A stretch of 64,000 nt of DNA from Euglena gracilis (Eukaryota; Euglenida; Euglenophyceae; Euglenales): positions 49,832,086-49,896,085 of the forward strand of contig CP154955.1 of the NCBI GenBank assembly GCA_039621445.1, in the 5' to 3' direction. Below, in pieces: positions 45,453 to 56,028 of the stretch; position 1 is the stretch's first letter; each line of letters opens with the position of its first letter. The notes under the pieces are model-generated. The model worked only from the letters and a program-made list of their open reading frames with translations. It ran no database searches and was not told the origin of the DNA. The position numbers were made by a program, and so were the translations under genes.

Positions 45453-45977
45453 ATGAAGCGCTACGTGCCCCGTCGCCCCTACGTCCCTGGACCTCTCCCC
45501 GTCGCCCCCCCGCCACCATCGGCCGCCGAGGCGGAGGCCGCCCTCCTCACCCTCTTGCCCGCCCCCAAGCGCCCCCGCCTGGACACCCCCGCGGAACCTC
45601 CCCAGCCGGCTGACTCCCCCCGACCACCGTCCCCCACACGCCCGGAGGACCTCCGCTCCCTGCTGGCCTACCTCGAGGGGCTGGCGGCGGAGGTGGAGCA
45701 CCTCCGGAGCGTGGTGGGGCGGTTGGTGGGCGAGGGAGCGCCGCAGCGGGTGGATGCGGAGGTGCAAGCGGAGGCGCCTGGCGAAGGGGACGACCAGGGG
45801 AGCGAGGAGGAGGCAAGCGAGTCGGGGTCGTTGGACCTCCTCGCCGCGGCTGCCACGGCCGGGGACCCCGAGGCCGAGGACGCCGAAGGGGACCAGGTCG
45901 GGGAGCCCGGCGGGGTGCTCCAACTGCTCCTCGCGGAGTTCGAGCCCTTGTGGCCCGGCTCCGATGAGGACCCCTAA
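45453..45977 (+). CDS. Extra ORF downstream of integrase (174 aa), unknown
   Basis: From ATG 45453: basic start MKRYVPRRPYVPG, a Pro-rich segment, a probable Leu-rich helix (LLAYLEGLAAEVEHLRSVVGR), then an acidic C-terminus ending LWPGSDEDP. The sequence before it, CTTCGCTCTTGTGCGTAG, resembles a 3' splice site, suggesting a spliced subgenomic message. No signal peptide or membrane segment, so not an envelope protein. The frame is open upstream to 45255. Confidence 0.6.
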   Translation: MKRYVPRRPYVPGPLPVAPPPPSAAEAEAALLTLLPAPKRPRLDTPAEPPQPADSPRPPSPTRPEDLRSLLAYLEGLAAEVEHLRSVVGRLVGEGAPQRVDAEVQAEAPGEGDDQGSEEEASESGSLDLLAAAATAGDPEAEDAEGDQVGEPGGVLQLLLAEFEPLWPGSDEDP

Positions 45978-46529
45978 GCCCCCCCCCCGCCGACCCAGAC
46001 GTAGCCTGGGCCGGCTTACCTGTGGAGGCTAGCCCACCGGGGGGGGGGGGGCAGGAAATGGGGTTGGTGCGGAAGACCTTGGAAAACCTTGATTTCCTTT
46101 GTTTGTTGTTGTTGTTGTGTTTCGCAGGTTCAATCTCAATTCCAATTTCAGCGAAGTCAACCCCACAGTGCCCCTTGGCTACGGGCGAGGGGGCCAGGAG
46201 GGGCGACGGGACGCCCGGGTGGGGCGAGGAGGCCACAGGAGCACACCGGGGGGGGGTCCCAAGGGTTGAGGGGGCCCACAGCCCCCCCAAGGCTGGCCTC
46301 GCCCACCACCCGCGGCCCACATAGCGCCCCGAGGGGCAAGCGCCCCACGAGACGAGGCGCCCCACGCGCCGCACGTGCACCACACCGCACGGTGCGGCGC
46401 CCGAGGGGACCACAGGGGGTCCACAGGCGCCTGCGGGCCCGAGGTCCCACAGGGCCACGGAGGCCCAACAGTGCGTGCATTCGTGTGGCGTTGTCATTAG
46501 GCGGTGGGGGTGCCCCGTGGCCAAGTTGG

Positions 46530-46900
46530 CTCCGGGGGCGGGGGGGGGGGGGGGGCACCTGCCCATTTTGTTCAATTTTTGATGGTTGGCCACACACCTC
46601 TTCGGCCCACCGTGCCGGGGGAGGGGGGGGGGCGCCTGCCAATTCTTCCCGATTTTTGACGGTTGGCTGCCCCCCTCATCGGCCAACCGTGCCGACGGAA
46701 AGGGGGGGGGGCGCCTGAGCGCCTGCCGATTTTTTTTGTGGTCGTCCACAGCCCTCCTCGGCCCACCATGCGGGGGGGGGGGGGGGGGCGCCGGCCGTTT
46801 TTGGCGGTGGCCCACACCCCTCCTCGGCCCACCGTGCGGGGGGGGGGGGGGGGGCGCCTGCCGAGTTTCCACCAATTTTTTAAAAAATACACCCCGTCGG
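46530..46900 (+). repeat. G-run tandem repeat, about 75-90 bp unit
   Basis: Four to five copies of CCTCGGCCCACCGTGC, a long G run, GCGCCTGCC and a T-rich stretch. Long open frames here are compositional. Confidence 0.75.
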
Positions 46901-47621
46901 CCAATTTTTGGAGTTAAACACGCCAGGGGGGGGGGCAAGCGCCAACCCCCCCCCTCCACACTGGAGAGAGCGGGGGGGGGAGCAGCCCCCCCCCCTCGCA
47001 AGAGGACGGGCCCCGGCCAAGGCGGCCCGGCCCACAACGCGGGGGGGGGGGGGGGCAGCCCAGACCCCCTCCACGGGGGGGGGGCAGCCCCCTCCTCCAA
47101 GGAACGGGCCCCACCCAAGGCGCCTCCCCGGCGCCCCCTGCAGCACGCACCCCTGCCAAGCCCTCGGAGGCTTTTGGCCCCGGGATACCGGGCAAGGCGG
47201 GGCGGCCCTGCTGGGTTGGTCAACTGTTTCCTTCCAAACATGCAGGAGCCTTCCACCCCGGGCCAAGCGGGGCCTGGGGGGGGGGAATCACAATTACACA
47301 TTGGCATCGAGTGTTTCGGGGGGGGGGGCAGTCCGCCCCTACCCATGGGCCAAGAAGGCTCACGGGACCTGAGGGGGAGCGGAGGGGCCCCAGGCGGTGC
47401 CTCCCCGGGTCACGAGCCCGGAGGCGCCCGTCCCCTTTCTCGCCCTTCCCCTGTGCCCCCTCCCCGACAGCACGCGCCACACACGGCACGTGGCGCCACC
47501 GCTTGTGCGTTTCAACAAGAAAAAAAATACAAATTTTTTCGGAGGCCGGAAAGCAAAAAGGGGGGGGGGCGGCACCTCGGACCGGCAAAGGAGTCGAATT
47601 TAAATTGCACGGCAATTTTTT

Positions 47622-47633
47622 TGAGGAGGGGAG
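47622..47633 (+). other. Polypurine tract
   Basis: TGAGGAGGGGAG immediately before the 3' LTR. The same AGGAGGGGAG precedes every LTR of the tandem array at 52989-60888. Confidence 0.85.
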
Positions 47634-48312
47634 TGTGCGCGGTCCGAGGGTGCCCGCCCCAAGTGGGGGTCCCAAGGGGGCCCAAAGGGGCCACGAAGGG
47701 CCGCGAGGGGGGCTCCAATGCCCCCAAGGGCCTTTTGAGGCCCCACTGGCCCCCAAGGGGGCCCCACAGCCCATTTTGACCAAGCCAAGGGAAGGTAAAG
47801 GAGGGGGCAGTTTGAGGGGGCCAACAGGCAACCCCCAAGGGGATGCGCAAGCCCTGCTGGGCTTTGCGCAAGCATGCGCACCCCCTTGGTGGGCGCTTGG
47901 GATGGCGCAATTCATTAAGAATTGCGCAGAGTATACCAAGTAGCCCCCCCAGCTGTAGCCCCCCTCCAATTGTACATTTTCTGTTCACAGGGCTCTGTTT
48001 ACACTCTGTTCACACTTTGTCATTGTATTCACCAATTGTTTGCTTGCAAGTCAAATCAAGGAAATACAAATTACAATTTCAAGTTCAAGTCTCATTGATC
48101 AAGGATTCAAGTTCAATTGATTGGACCTGAAAAAGTATGTCTTTTCCCAATTCTGCAGCTTCATCTACACCAACACCCACCCCTACCCCACTTTTCTACC
48201 AAGGGGAAAACCCCCACCAGGTGGGCCCGACGGGCTCAAATTTAAACGATCCTACGCGGGTTGCGCCGCCAGGGGTCCCTTCACAGGGACCTCAGGAGGG
48301 GCAACCCTTACA
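47634..48312 (+). repeat. 3' LTR of the Ty3-type element
   Basis: 679 bp, the same length as the 5' LTR. It ends TTACA, followed by the duplicated CCCT and then DIRS-B recombinase sequence (PILKFG... in place of PYIKIK...). Confidence 0.95.
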
Positions 48313-49524
48313 CCCTATATTAAAATTTGGCGTAAAGGCCAAAAATTCAACAAATGGGAAAGAGTTGTGGCAATTCCACAATGCCCCCAAATAAGCCCGT
48401 TTCATTTTATGATGGCATATGTTGCAGCAACAAGGTCATTTGTCAGACGTGGGGGGCCCCTTCTGATTTCGTTAAAACCCCCTTTTAAGCCTATTGGTTG
48501 TGAGTCAGGGGTGCTGAGTGCCCAAAACAACATAACCTAACCCAACCCAACCTGATGACTCTGCAGCTAGGATTAGGAAAATCTTATTAGGATTTAGCAT
48601 TGCTGACCCTATCTGTTTGCACAGGGCTCTGTCTCTGTCTCTGTTTTTGTCTGGTTCAAGTTCAAGAATTGAATTATCTTGGTGGTAATTATCATTCTTA
48701 CCCTGGAAAGTACGTGGTGAATTACATTGGCGCTGGTTTTGGAATTGCTGAATTGCTTGTATTGTGCTGTTGGTCTTGTGGATTTTTTATCAAAGGAAAG
48801 GTGTGGAGCCACCCAACTCACCTGTTTTCACCAAAAAGACCCACCAAAACAAAAGCAAATGCAATTTTTAAAACAAGCCGCGAGGGGAATTGAAAACACC
48901 CTGGGCAGGGTAAAAGATCCTACGCAACGGGGTGCCGGCCCCGAGGAACTGGAAACTCCAGGGCGGGTACCACGGTTACAACATGGTGCAGACACCATTG
49001 CTTCGATCACTAAAGATTTTTTGGCCAAACATGGGGTACCCCCCAGGTGTGGGGGGCACACTCCACCAGAGGGGCAGGAGTTGGTTTACTCAAAAAATTG
49101 GGCCTTCCTGCCCAAGAAGTTCGTGAGATTGGCCAATGGAAGGAGGTGGTGGCTTTTACAGCCTACTATCAACGACTGGGTGCCCAAGGTGCCCTGGAAA
49201 ATGCCCTGGCCCGCCTCATTTAAGTGCACAATCTGGCCGCACAAGGGCAAAGTGCGGAGCCCGAGGTGTCTCGTACTCCCTCGAGGAAAACCGAACAGGG
49301 AGGAAGGGACACCGAGGGCGAAGCACAAAGACCTTGTGAGCCCGACCCCCCCCACCCGTAAAAGAAAGTTTGTGTTCAAAAGCCCTCGGTTAGAAGAAAA
49401 TGGGGGCCAGGGGGGGGAGAGGGGGGAGACCCCCCGGAGGGGAAAGAGAAAGCGACGCAGCCGTCACGTCGAAGCCACATCGTCAGCCAACTCCGGCGAG
49501 GCGGCACTAAGCAGGGACTCCTAA
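48313..49524 (+). pseudogene. DIRS-B pol, 3' part (recombinase), with solo LTR inside
   Basis: 48313-48498 continues the recombinase (KGQKFNKWERVVAIPQCPQ, RSFVRRGGPLLISLKPPF); 48984-49224 resumes at ADTIASITKDFLAKHG. The HSTRG motif region is frame-shifted (GGHTPPEGQE in one frame, an STRG-like reading in another), and AYYQRL keeps the Tyr codon. The terminal C-tail runs to TAA 49522-49524, as in DIRS-A. Confidence 0.85.
48499..48983 (+). mobile_element. Solo LTR, 485 bp
   Basis: TGTGAGTCAGGGG to GGTTACAACA, flanked by TGGT at 48495-48498 and 48984-48987. It shares CACAGGGCTCTGT with the large element's LTR but is otherwise distinct. No internal region is present, so it is a recombination remnant of a second LTR family. 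Confidence 0.8.
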
Positions 49525-49643
49525 CTCAACGCAGCAAACAATCCAAACAACACCGCCGGCGAGCAAGGCATGGCCTCACAAGGTCTTTGTGCTTCGCCCT
49601 CGGTGTCCCTTCCTCCCTGTTCGGTTTTCCTCGAGGGAGTACG
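49240..49643 (+). repeat. DIRS-B right terminal region
   Basis: Inverted arms with CTCGTACTCCCTCGAGGAAAA (about 49271) and its inverse (about 49620-49643) flank the right ITR (about 49486-49582), as in DIRS-A. Confidence 0.8.
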
Positions 49644-49843
49644 AGGCCCCGCTTAGTGCCTTTTCGCCGGCGCTTGCTGACTCTTTAATAACCCTTCGAC
49701 ACCCTGAAGACAGGAGCGTCAAACACCCTTTCAATTGGCAGAGGAAGACGTCAATCAGTCGATTCCAATTATCCAGAAAAAAGACGCTCGTGCAGAATCT
49801 CAGAGCTGAAATTGTTTAAGTTTCTGAAAGATTTCAATAAAAG

Positions 49844-50560
49844 ATGCAATTACCAAGACGACCCGCGCTGGAGAACTTCAAGAGGGAGCAGCATAAGCAG
49901 CAGCAGCTGGACAACCTGACGGCGCGAGTCAACTGTGGCGAACCGTCTTTATCAAAAATTTTCCAGAAAAAACCCCCACCAAGTGACGGCCACGGACTGT
50001 GGACCACAGTGGTCAGAAAGACCAGAACGAGGAAGGAACCACCAGCCCAATACGGGCAGAAACACCTGGGAATTGGGGTCCAAAAGCCAAGACAGATGGG
50101 ACAAAAGAAAACCGAAGGGTTCCAGAGGCCAAAGTGGGGAAGATGGAATCAAGAGCAAGGTGGTTGCCATGGAGGCCCATTCTACAAGCAACTCCCCACA
50201 GGAAAGGGAAGAAAAGGTCTGCAAAATCCCCCCAATTTCTCTAACACAACAACCCCTCCCAAGGGGAAGAAGGGGGGGCACAGCAGCGCCCCCAGATTTC
50301 CAGTGGAGCTGGAGACCAAGGTCAAGAAACAGCCTCATGGAGGACAGACCAAGGCCATATGTGCCAGAAATTTGTTCATGTGCACGGCCATGCTGGCCAA
50401 CAAGTGCAGGGCCATGGTGGCCAGTTTTCACAGGGCCATGGAGGCCAGGAATTTGTCAGGACAGGGAGGCCAATTGCGTCAACAAGGCCATGGGGGCCAA
50501 AGGGGTGGACCAAAAATGGCCCCCCCAGAAGAAGCTAAGGTGCAAGCAAACCTTATATAA
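49844..50560 (+). CDS. DIRS-C gag-like protein (238 aa)
   Basis: Starts MQLPRRPALENFKREQ. It contains LWTTVVRKT, GRWNQEQGG and SAPRFPVEL motifs shared with the A and B gag frames and ends at TAA 50558-50560 before RT begins, which supports the view that the longer open frames in A and B overrun gag. Confidence 0.65.
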   Translation: MQLPRRPALENFKREQHKQQQLDNLTARVNCGEPSLSKIFQKKPPPSDGHGLWTTVVRKTRTRKEPPAQYGQKHLGIGVQKPRQMGQKKTEGFQRPKWGRWNQEQGGCHGGPFYKQLPTGKGRKGLQNPPNFSNTTTPPKGKKGGHSSAPRFPVELETKVKKQPHGGQTKAICARNLFMCTAMLANKCRAMVASFHRAMEARNLSGQGGQLRQQGHGGQRGGPKMAPPEEAKVQANLI

Positions 50561-50869
50561 ATCAACTGCAGCAGCCCCAGGAGGATGCGCCCACAGGGGC
50601 AGTGCAGGACAAGGGGGCAACCCCCCCTCACATTTCTTGTTCAATGCCCATGGCAGGGGCAAGTCAAAGCAAGGGGGATACCCAAAAAGTGGCCCCTATG
50701 GTATGTCAAATTACAACATCAATGACAAAGTGTAGGACCAGAGAACCTGTGAGAAGAGCAGGAACACCCCCCAGCAACCCTTGCAGAGTGCTCAATCCCT
50801 AGGGGTACCAGGGGTGCAATGTCCAACACCCCCCACCCAGCCCCCAGAAAATAACCTGATTGGGAAAAT

Positions 50870-52984
50870 AAATTCAATGGAGTAAAAATGGGGAGACACC
50901 CCCCCACACCAGAGGCTTCAGAAAAGTCGAAAATGGTGGACAAAAAATGCCCCCCCCCCCAGCAACATGTCAATTGATAAAAAATGGAATTCAACCACCC
51001 TGGGTGAATCCCCAAAAATTGTCCACCCACCCAAAACCCAGAGCCAACCTGGACCTGAACCAAGCAGAAAAAATTCTACTGGATTACGAAAAAACTGGGT
51101 CAGTGAAACGGGTTTGGGATTCAGAAACCCAGCGTCTGATCCCATGGTTTTTAATTTCAAAACCAGAGGGGGGAATAACCAAGTGGAGAATGATCAGCGA
51201 CTGCAGAGAAATCAATCAGCAATTTCAAGTAAAACCCTTCAAACTGGATCATATCCAACACATTCTTCCAGTTTTGGAAAAGGACACTGGGCAGCAAAAA
51301 CAGACCTAAAGGATGCTTATTTCCATATTCCAGTAAGTCCTGGCCTAAGGCCATTTTTAAGGCCTCAGGTAGGGGGAGGGCAGACCTGCGAATTTCAAAC
51401 AGGCTGCTTTGGGCTAAATGTAATGCCCCAAATTTTCATGTCAGTCATGAAAACTTTCGAAAAGCTCTGGAGAAAAAGGGGCATCCAGGTGTTTGTTTAC
51501 CTGGACGAAATTCTGCTGGTGGCCCTCATCCAAAACACTTTGCAAAATCACCTGAACACAGTTGTCATAGGTTTGCTGGATTTTGGGTTCAAAATCAACG
51601 TGAAAAAGTCCACCCTCCAGCCCACCCAAGTAGTAACCCATCTGGGTTTTCAACTGAACTTCCAGGAAGGAAAGCTACAGGTGCCCCCTCAGAAAGTCAA
51701 AACCATAAAAAAGGAGCTGGGAAAAATGTGAAAAAAAGACTACATGTCAAAAAGGAAATTGGCTGCCATTTTGGGCCAAATAAAATGTAACATAATAGCC
51801 CTGCCCTTGTTACGGGCTTTTACAGACACCCTTGCAATTTTTTTGGTGGCAAAGTCCACAGCCACCTGGGACTCAAAACACCCCATCTCCCAGGAAATCA
51901 AGACCCAATTGAGGGAAATAAAAATCCTCCTAGACACCTGGGGGGGCAGAACCTTCCCCCAAAATGCAACCAGAGAGTTGCACTCAGACAGCAGCACCCA
52001 TGCCTGGTGGGGGCTAGACATCCACGCAGGAGAAAGTGTGCTAGAATTTTGGAGAAAAGACTCCATTTTGCACATCAATGTAATGGAGCTCAGTGCAGCT
52101 ATCAGCACTGCGAAAAGTTTGAGCAAACCTGGAGAAACCGTTTCCTTATCAGTGGACAACCAGGTTATGTACTTTTTCCTAACAAAAAGGTGGGGGCAGA
52201 AAGGACCCGTTCAACAAAATGCTGAGACCATTTTTCAAATGGTGCATGGAAAAACAAGTAAACCTCCAAGTCAACTTGGTGCCTTCAAAAGAATGCCTGG
52301 CAGACCCCATAAGCGGACAAGCGGATGAGAAATGGACAGGGAGGATTACTCCTCAGACCCCAACTGTTTCAGTGGCTAAGACAGCAATTCAAAGATTTCA
52401 TAAATCTGGAAACAGATTTATTTGCCGCCCCGGGCAACAAAGAACTGCCCAATTTTGTGGCCAGGTGGCCCCACTGGGAGACCACAGCAGTGAATGTATT
52501 ACAATGTCCACTAAACAACATGGGGGACCTTTATGAAAACCCCCTGGTCAGTAGTTTAAAAAAAATTACTCAGGTTGAAAATGTTTCCCCAAACCAAAGT
52601 TTTGATGGTCACCCCCTTCTGGGATTCAGCCACCTGGTCTCCCCAGTTAATAAAAATTGAAGTTCCAGGGACCCCCTGCCTTAAAATCACTCCTTCCAAG
52701 GGTACGTTCACCAATTGTAGGGAGGAACAAATGCCACCCCCAGGCGGCCCCTGCTTTGCATGATTTGGTCAGGCAAATATTGGAGGGGAAACAAATTCAG
52801 GTTAAAACCATTAACGATTTCATGTGGAGACACCCCAGCCCAAAACGTTATCAAAGTACTTTTGCACTTCTGTGGGTAATTTTGGAACACATGGGGGTGC
52901 CCCCCCTGAAGCCACCACAGACCAAGTGGCTGACGCTTCAATTCAATTATTCCAATTTTCGAAGGCCCAAGCCCGTAATGCCTA
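50870..52984 (+). pseudogene. DIRS-C pol, 5' part
   Basis: RT begins near PATCQLIKNGIQPPW. Indel near 51290 (EKDTG for EKGHWAA), catalytic YLDD changed to YLDE (about 51503), TGA after KKELGKM (51729-51731), frame changes near 52190 and 52320, degraded Dam-like region (DLFAAPGNKE; NPLVSS replaces NPPW). Not functional. Confidence 0.9.
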
Positions 52985-52988
52985 CAGT

Positions 52989-53294
52989 TGTGGGCGCTGG
53001 GAATGAGATTAAGATTACAGCAGAGGAATTAGGAATTACGCAAAATTCTGTCTGTGTTTGTGTTTACAGTGGCAAGCAGAATGTTCAGATTGACTTTGGT
53101 TGTTCAGTTCTGGGAAGTATTGTGATTTCTGCCAGCGCTGGGAATTGGGAAGTGGGATTACAATGAAAAGTGACAAGGAAAGTCCCAGGTGGGTGCCAGG
53201 CCCCCTGGGTGAATTGATGGATCCCAGCCAGTGGCAGGGCCTGCAGGCGCCAGTGGCCAGCCGCCAGGGGGTTGTGGGAGTGGTGAGGCCCACA
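52989..53294 (+). repeat. LTR 1 of the array
   Basis: 306 bp, TGTGGGCGC to GAGGCCCACA. The end is set by comparison with the outermost LTR 6. It contains AGATTAAGATTACAGCAGAGG and the start of the gag-like frame. Confidence 0.8.
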
Positions 53295-53738
53295 CCCCCT
53301 ACACATACTGAACACTGCCAGTCAAACAACATGCCTACCAGCCACGTGGCGGCTGTCCGCCATGCCGGGATCAGGCATGGCATGTACCTGCAGGAGATCA
53401 TCAAGAAGGCGTTTACTGAAGGGGTGAACATCAACCTGATGGAGTATTATTCAAGTTTTGATGCAGACTGTGGCTGTTCGTGGTGTGCCAGTCGTGCAGC
53501 AGCAGCAGCAGCTGCTGGCAGGCTCAGGGCCGATGGCAGGGTGGCCTGCGATGCCAGGCTGGTGGATGCTGTGGAAGGACATGCCAGAGACGGGAATGCC
53601 AAGGATGGAAATGCCAGAGATGCGAATGCCAAGGATGGAAATGCCAGAGACGGGAATGCCAAGGATGGAAATGCCAGAGATGGACATTCCAGACATGCGG
53701 GTGGGAGAGATGGACATTCCAGACATGGAGATGGTTGA
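53100..53738 (+). CDS. Array unit 1 gag-like ORF (212 aa), intact
   Basis: ATG 53100 (or 53163) lies inside LTR 1; the frame crosses the LTR end at 53294 and continues through RHGMYLQEIIKKAFTEGVN, a CGCSWC cysteine cluster, an Ala run and a 5-residue repeat (GNAKD/GNARD) to TGA 53736-53738. Function unknown; position suggests gag. In units 2 to 5 the codon GAG of LQEII is TAG, so only unit 1 keeps this frame. A second open frame (53458-54237, MPRMEM repeats) overlaps it and stays open in all units; which is translated I cannot tell. Confidence 0.5.
   Translation: MFSSGKYCDFCQRWELGSGITMKSDKESPRWVPGPLGELMDPSQWQGLQAPVASRQGVVGVVRPTPPTHTEHCQSNNMPTSHVAAVRHAGIRHGMYLQEIIKKAFTEGVNINLMEYYSSFDADCGCSWCASRAAAAAAAGRLRADGRVACDARLVDAVEGHARDGNAKDGNARDANAKDGNARDGNAKDGNARDGHSRHAGGRDGHSRHGDG
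53575..53730 (+). repeat. 15-bp minisatellite in array units
   Basis: GGGAATGCCAAGGAT / GGAAATGCCAGAGAT units, about ten copies, repeated at the same place in every unit (about 55095, 56615, 58134, 59651). Confidence 0.85.
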
Positions 53739-54508
53739 GATGGACATTCGGGAGAAGGTGATGACGGAAGTTGGCATTGGGCCCCAGTGGGGCATGGCGA
53801 GGGCGGAGGCTCGCCGGAGAAGTCAAGAGGAAGGAGAAGGAAGGAGCGCCGACAGAATGCGAAGGAGGCCCCGAGGGGCTGAGGCCGAAGCCCTGCCTGG
53901 GATGGTGTGGGCTGGGTCTCCCTCCCGCATACCCTGGGCCGAAGCCCTCACCAGCTGTGGCCGAAGCCCGCCGGGATGGTGTGGGCTGGGTCCCCCTCCC
54001 GTGTGCCTGGGCCGAAGCCCTCAGGCGTTGTGGCCGAAGCCCGCCGGGACGGCGTGGGCTGGGCCCCCCTCCCAGGCCTGTGGCCGAAGCCCTCCCCGCA
54101 GTAACCTCCTCCCTCTGAACCTGCGAGCCCCCTCCCCAGGACCCCCACCAGCCCCTGGACCCCCATCTCTGACGGGCAAAAAAGGACAAAAAAGAGGGCG
54201 AAAACGAGAAGAAAAAAAGAAAAAATTACAGAGATGACGGCCCAAGGAGTATCTTTGGGATGTTCTGGGCGGGAACCCCCGCCAGAACGGCCCAAGTCGG
54301 TGCGGATGCCTGCTGCTCCCCCTGCTGCTGTAGGAGACCGATCCGCCTAAGGGTCGGCCTTCGACCCCCGCCCCGCCCCACAGAAAAAAAAACAGACAGA
54401 CAGAAAGAAAGGTTCAAGATTGTGTTCGTGAACCAAAAAAAAAAACTCCCAGCGCCTTTTTGCCGAAGGCAGGTTTGGCTGCCCGGGGCAGCTTTTTAAG
54501 GAGGGGAG

Positions 54509-56028
54509 TGTGGGCGCTGGGAACGAGATTAAGATTACAGCAGAGGAATTAGGAATTACGCAAAATTCTGTCTGTGTTTGTGTTTACAGTGGCAAGCAGA
54601 ATGTTCAGTTTGACTTTGGTTGTTCAGTTCTGGGAAGTATTGTGATTTCTGCCAGCGCTGGGAATTGGGAAGTGGGATTACAATGAAAAGTGACAAGGAA
54701 AGTCCCAGGTGGGTGCCAGGCCCCCTGGGTGAATTGATGGATCCCAGCCAGTGGCAGGGCCTGCAGGCGCCAGTGGCCAGCCGCCAGGGGGTTGTGGGAG
54801 TGGTGAGGCCCACACCCCCTACACATACTGAACACTGCCAGTCAAACAACATGCCTACCAGCCACGTGGCGGCTGTCCGCCATGCCGGGATCCGTCATGG
54901 CATGTGCCTGCAGTAGATCATCAAGAAGGCGTTTACTGAAGGGGTGAACATCAACCTGATGGAGTATCATTCAAGTTTTGATGCAGACTGTGGCTGTTCG
55001 TGGTGTGCCAGTCGTGCAGCAGCAGCAGCTGCTGCTGGCAGGCTCAGGGCCGATGGCAGGGTGGCCTGCGATGCCAGGCTGGTGGATGCTGTGGAAGGAC
55101 ATGCCAGAGACGGGAATGCCAAGGATGGAAATGCCAGAGATGCGAATGCCAAGGATGGAAATGCCAGAGACGGGAATGCCAAGGATGGAAATGCCAGAGA
55201 TGGACATTCCAGACATGCGGGTGGGAGAGATGGACATTCCAGACATGGAGATGGTTGAGATGGACATTCGGGAGAAGGTGATGACGGAAGTTGGCATTGG
55301 GCCCCAGTGGGGCATGGCGAGGGCGGAGGCTCGCCGGAGAAGTCAAGAGGAAGGAGAAGGAAGGAGCGCCGACAGAATGCGAAGGAGGCCCCGAGGGGCT
55401 GAGGCCGAAGCCCTGCCTGGGATGGTGTGGGCTGGGTCTCCCTCCCGCATGCCCCGGGCCGAAGCCCTCACCAGCTGTGGCCGAAGCCCGCCGGGATGGT
55501 GTGGGCTGGGTCCCCCTCCCGTGTGCCTGGGCCGAAGCCCTCAGGCGTTGTGGCCGAAGCCCGCCGGGACGGCGTGGGCTGGGCCCCCCCTCCCAGGCCT
55601 GTGGCCGAAGCCCTCCCCGCAGTAACCTCCTCCCTCTGAACCTGCGAGCCCCCTCCCCAGGACCCCCACCAGCCCCTGGACCCCCATCTCTGACGGGCAA
55701 AAAAGGACAAAAAAGAGGGCGGAAACGAGAAGAAAAAAGAAAAAAAATTACAGAGATGACGGCCCAAGGAGTATCTTTGGGATGTTCTGGGCGGGAACCC
55801 CCGCCAGAACGGCCCAAGTCGGTGCGGATGCCTGCTGCTCCCCCTGCTGCTGTAGGAGACCGATCCGCCTAAGGGTCGGCCTTCGACCCCGCCCCGCCCC
55901 ACAGAAAAAAAAAAAGACAGACAGAAAGAAAGGTTCAAGATTGTGTTCGTGAACCAAAAAAAAAACTCCCAGCGCCTTTTTGCCGAAGGCAGGTTTAGCT
56001 GCCCGGGGCAGCTTTTTAAGGAGGGGAG
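54509..56028 (+). mobile_element. Array unit 2
   Basis: LTR plus internal region, 1520 bp. The gag-like frame stops at TAG (about 54914) right after GMCLQ. Differs from unit 1 by shared changes seen in units 3 to 5 (ATCCGTCATGG, TGCCTGCAGTAG, GTATCATTC). Confidence 0.85.

Larger units (their letters stand above)
45978..47633 (+). other. 3' non-coding region of the Ty3-type element
   Basis: No convincing gene. It holds a T-rich TTGTTG segment ending TTTCGCAG (about 46095-46127) that looks like another splice acceptor, the G-run repeats at 46530-46900, further poly-G/C tracts, and the purine tract before the 3' LTR. Confidence 0.6.
34309..48312 (+). mobile_element. 14-kb Ty3-type LTR retrotransposon with two methyltransferase domains
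   Basis: Two 679-bp LTRs (34309-34987, 47634-48312) with TG...CA ends, flanked by CCCT duplications (34305-34308, 48313-48316). Primer site directly after the 5' LTR, purine tract directly before the 3' LTR. Gene order gag, Dam-like MTase, C5-MTase, protease, RT, RNase H, integrase, chromodomain, extra ORF. Chromodomain plus D,D35E integrase downstream of RNase H places it among Ty3/chromovirus-like elements. I noticed no differences between the LTRs in the stretches I compared, suggesting a recent insertion. Confidence 0.95.
30421..49643 (+). mobile_element. DIRS-B: second DIRS element, broken and nested into
   Basis: Left ITR at about 30536-30635. Element sequence is 30536-34308, 48317-48498 and 48988-49643; a Ty3-type element (34309-48312) and a solo LTR (48499-48983) interrupt its tyrosine recombinase region. 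Removing each insertion with one copy of its 4-bp target duplication (CCCT, TGGT) restores alignment with DIRS-A. Right end with ITR and inverted arms at about 49240-49643. Confidence 0.9.

Noticed and set aside
45453-45977. Envelope gene
   Set aside because: No signal peptide, membrane segment or cysteine pattern.
45547-47346. 599-residue minus-strand frame across the 3' region of the Ty3-type element
   Set aside because: Pro/Arg/Gly-rich translation of G-run repeats; no domain and no conservation expected.
53458-54237. 259-residue MPRMEM-repeat frame in array unit 1, also open in units 2 to 5
   Set aside because: It overlaps the frame that begins in the LTR and consists mostly of the out-of-phase minisatellite and Pro/Arg-rich sequence. 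It cannot be excluded, since it stays open in all units, but I did not annotate it separately.
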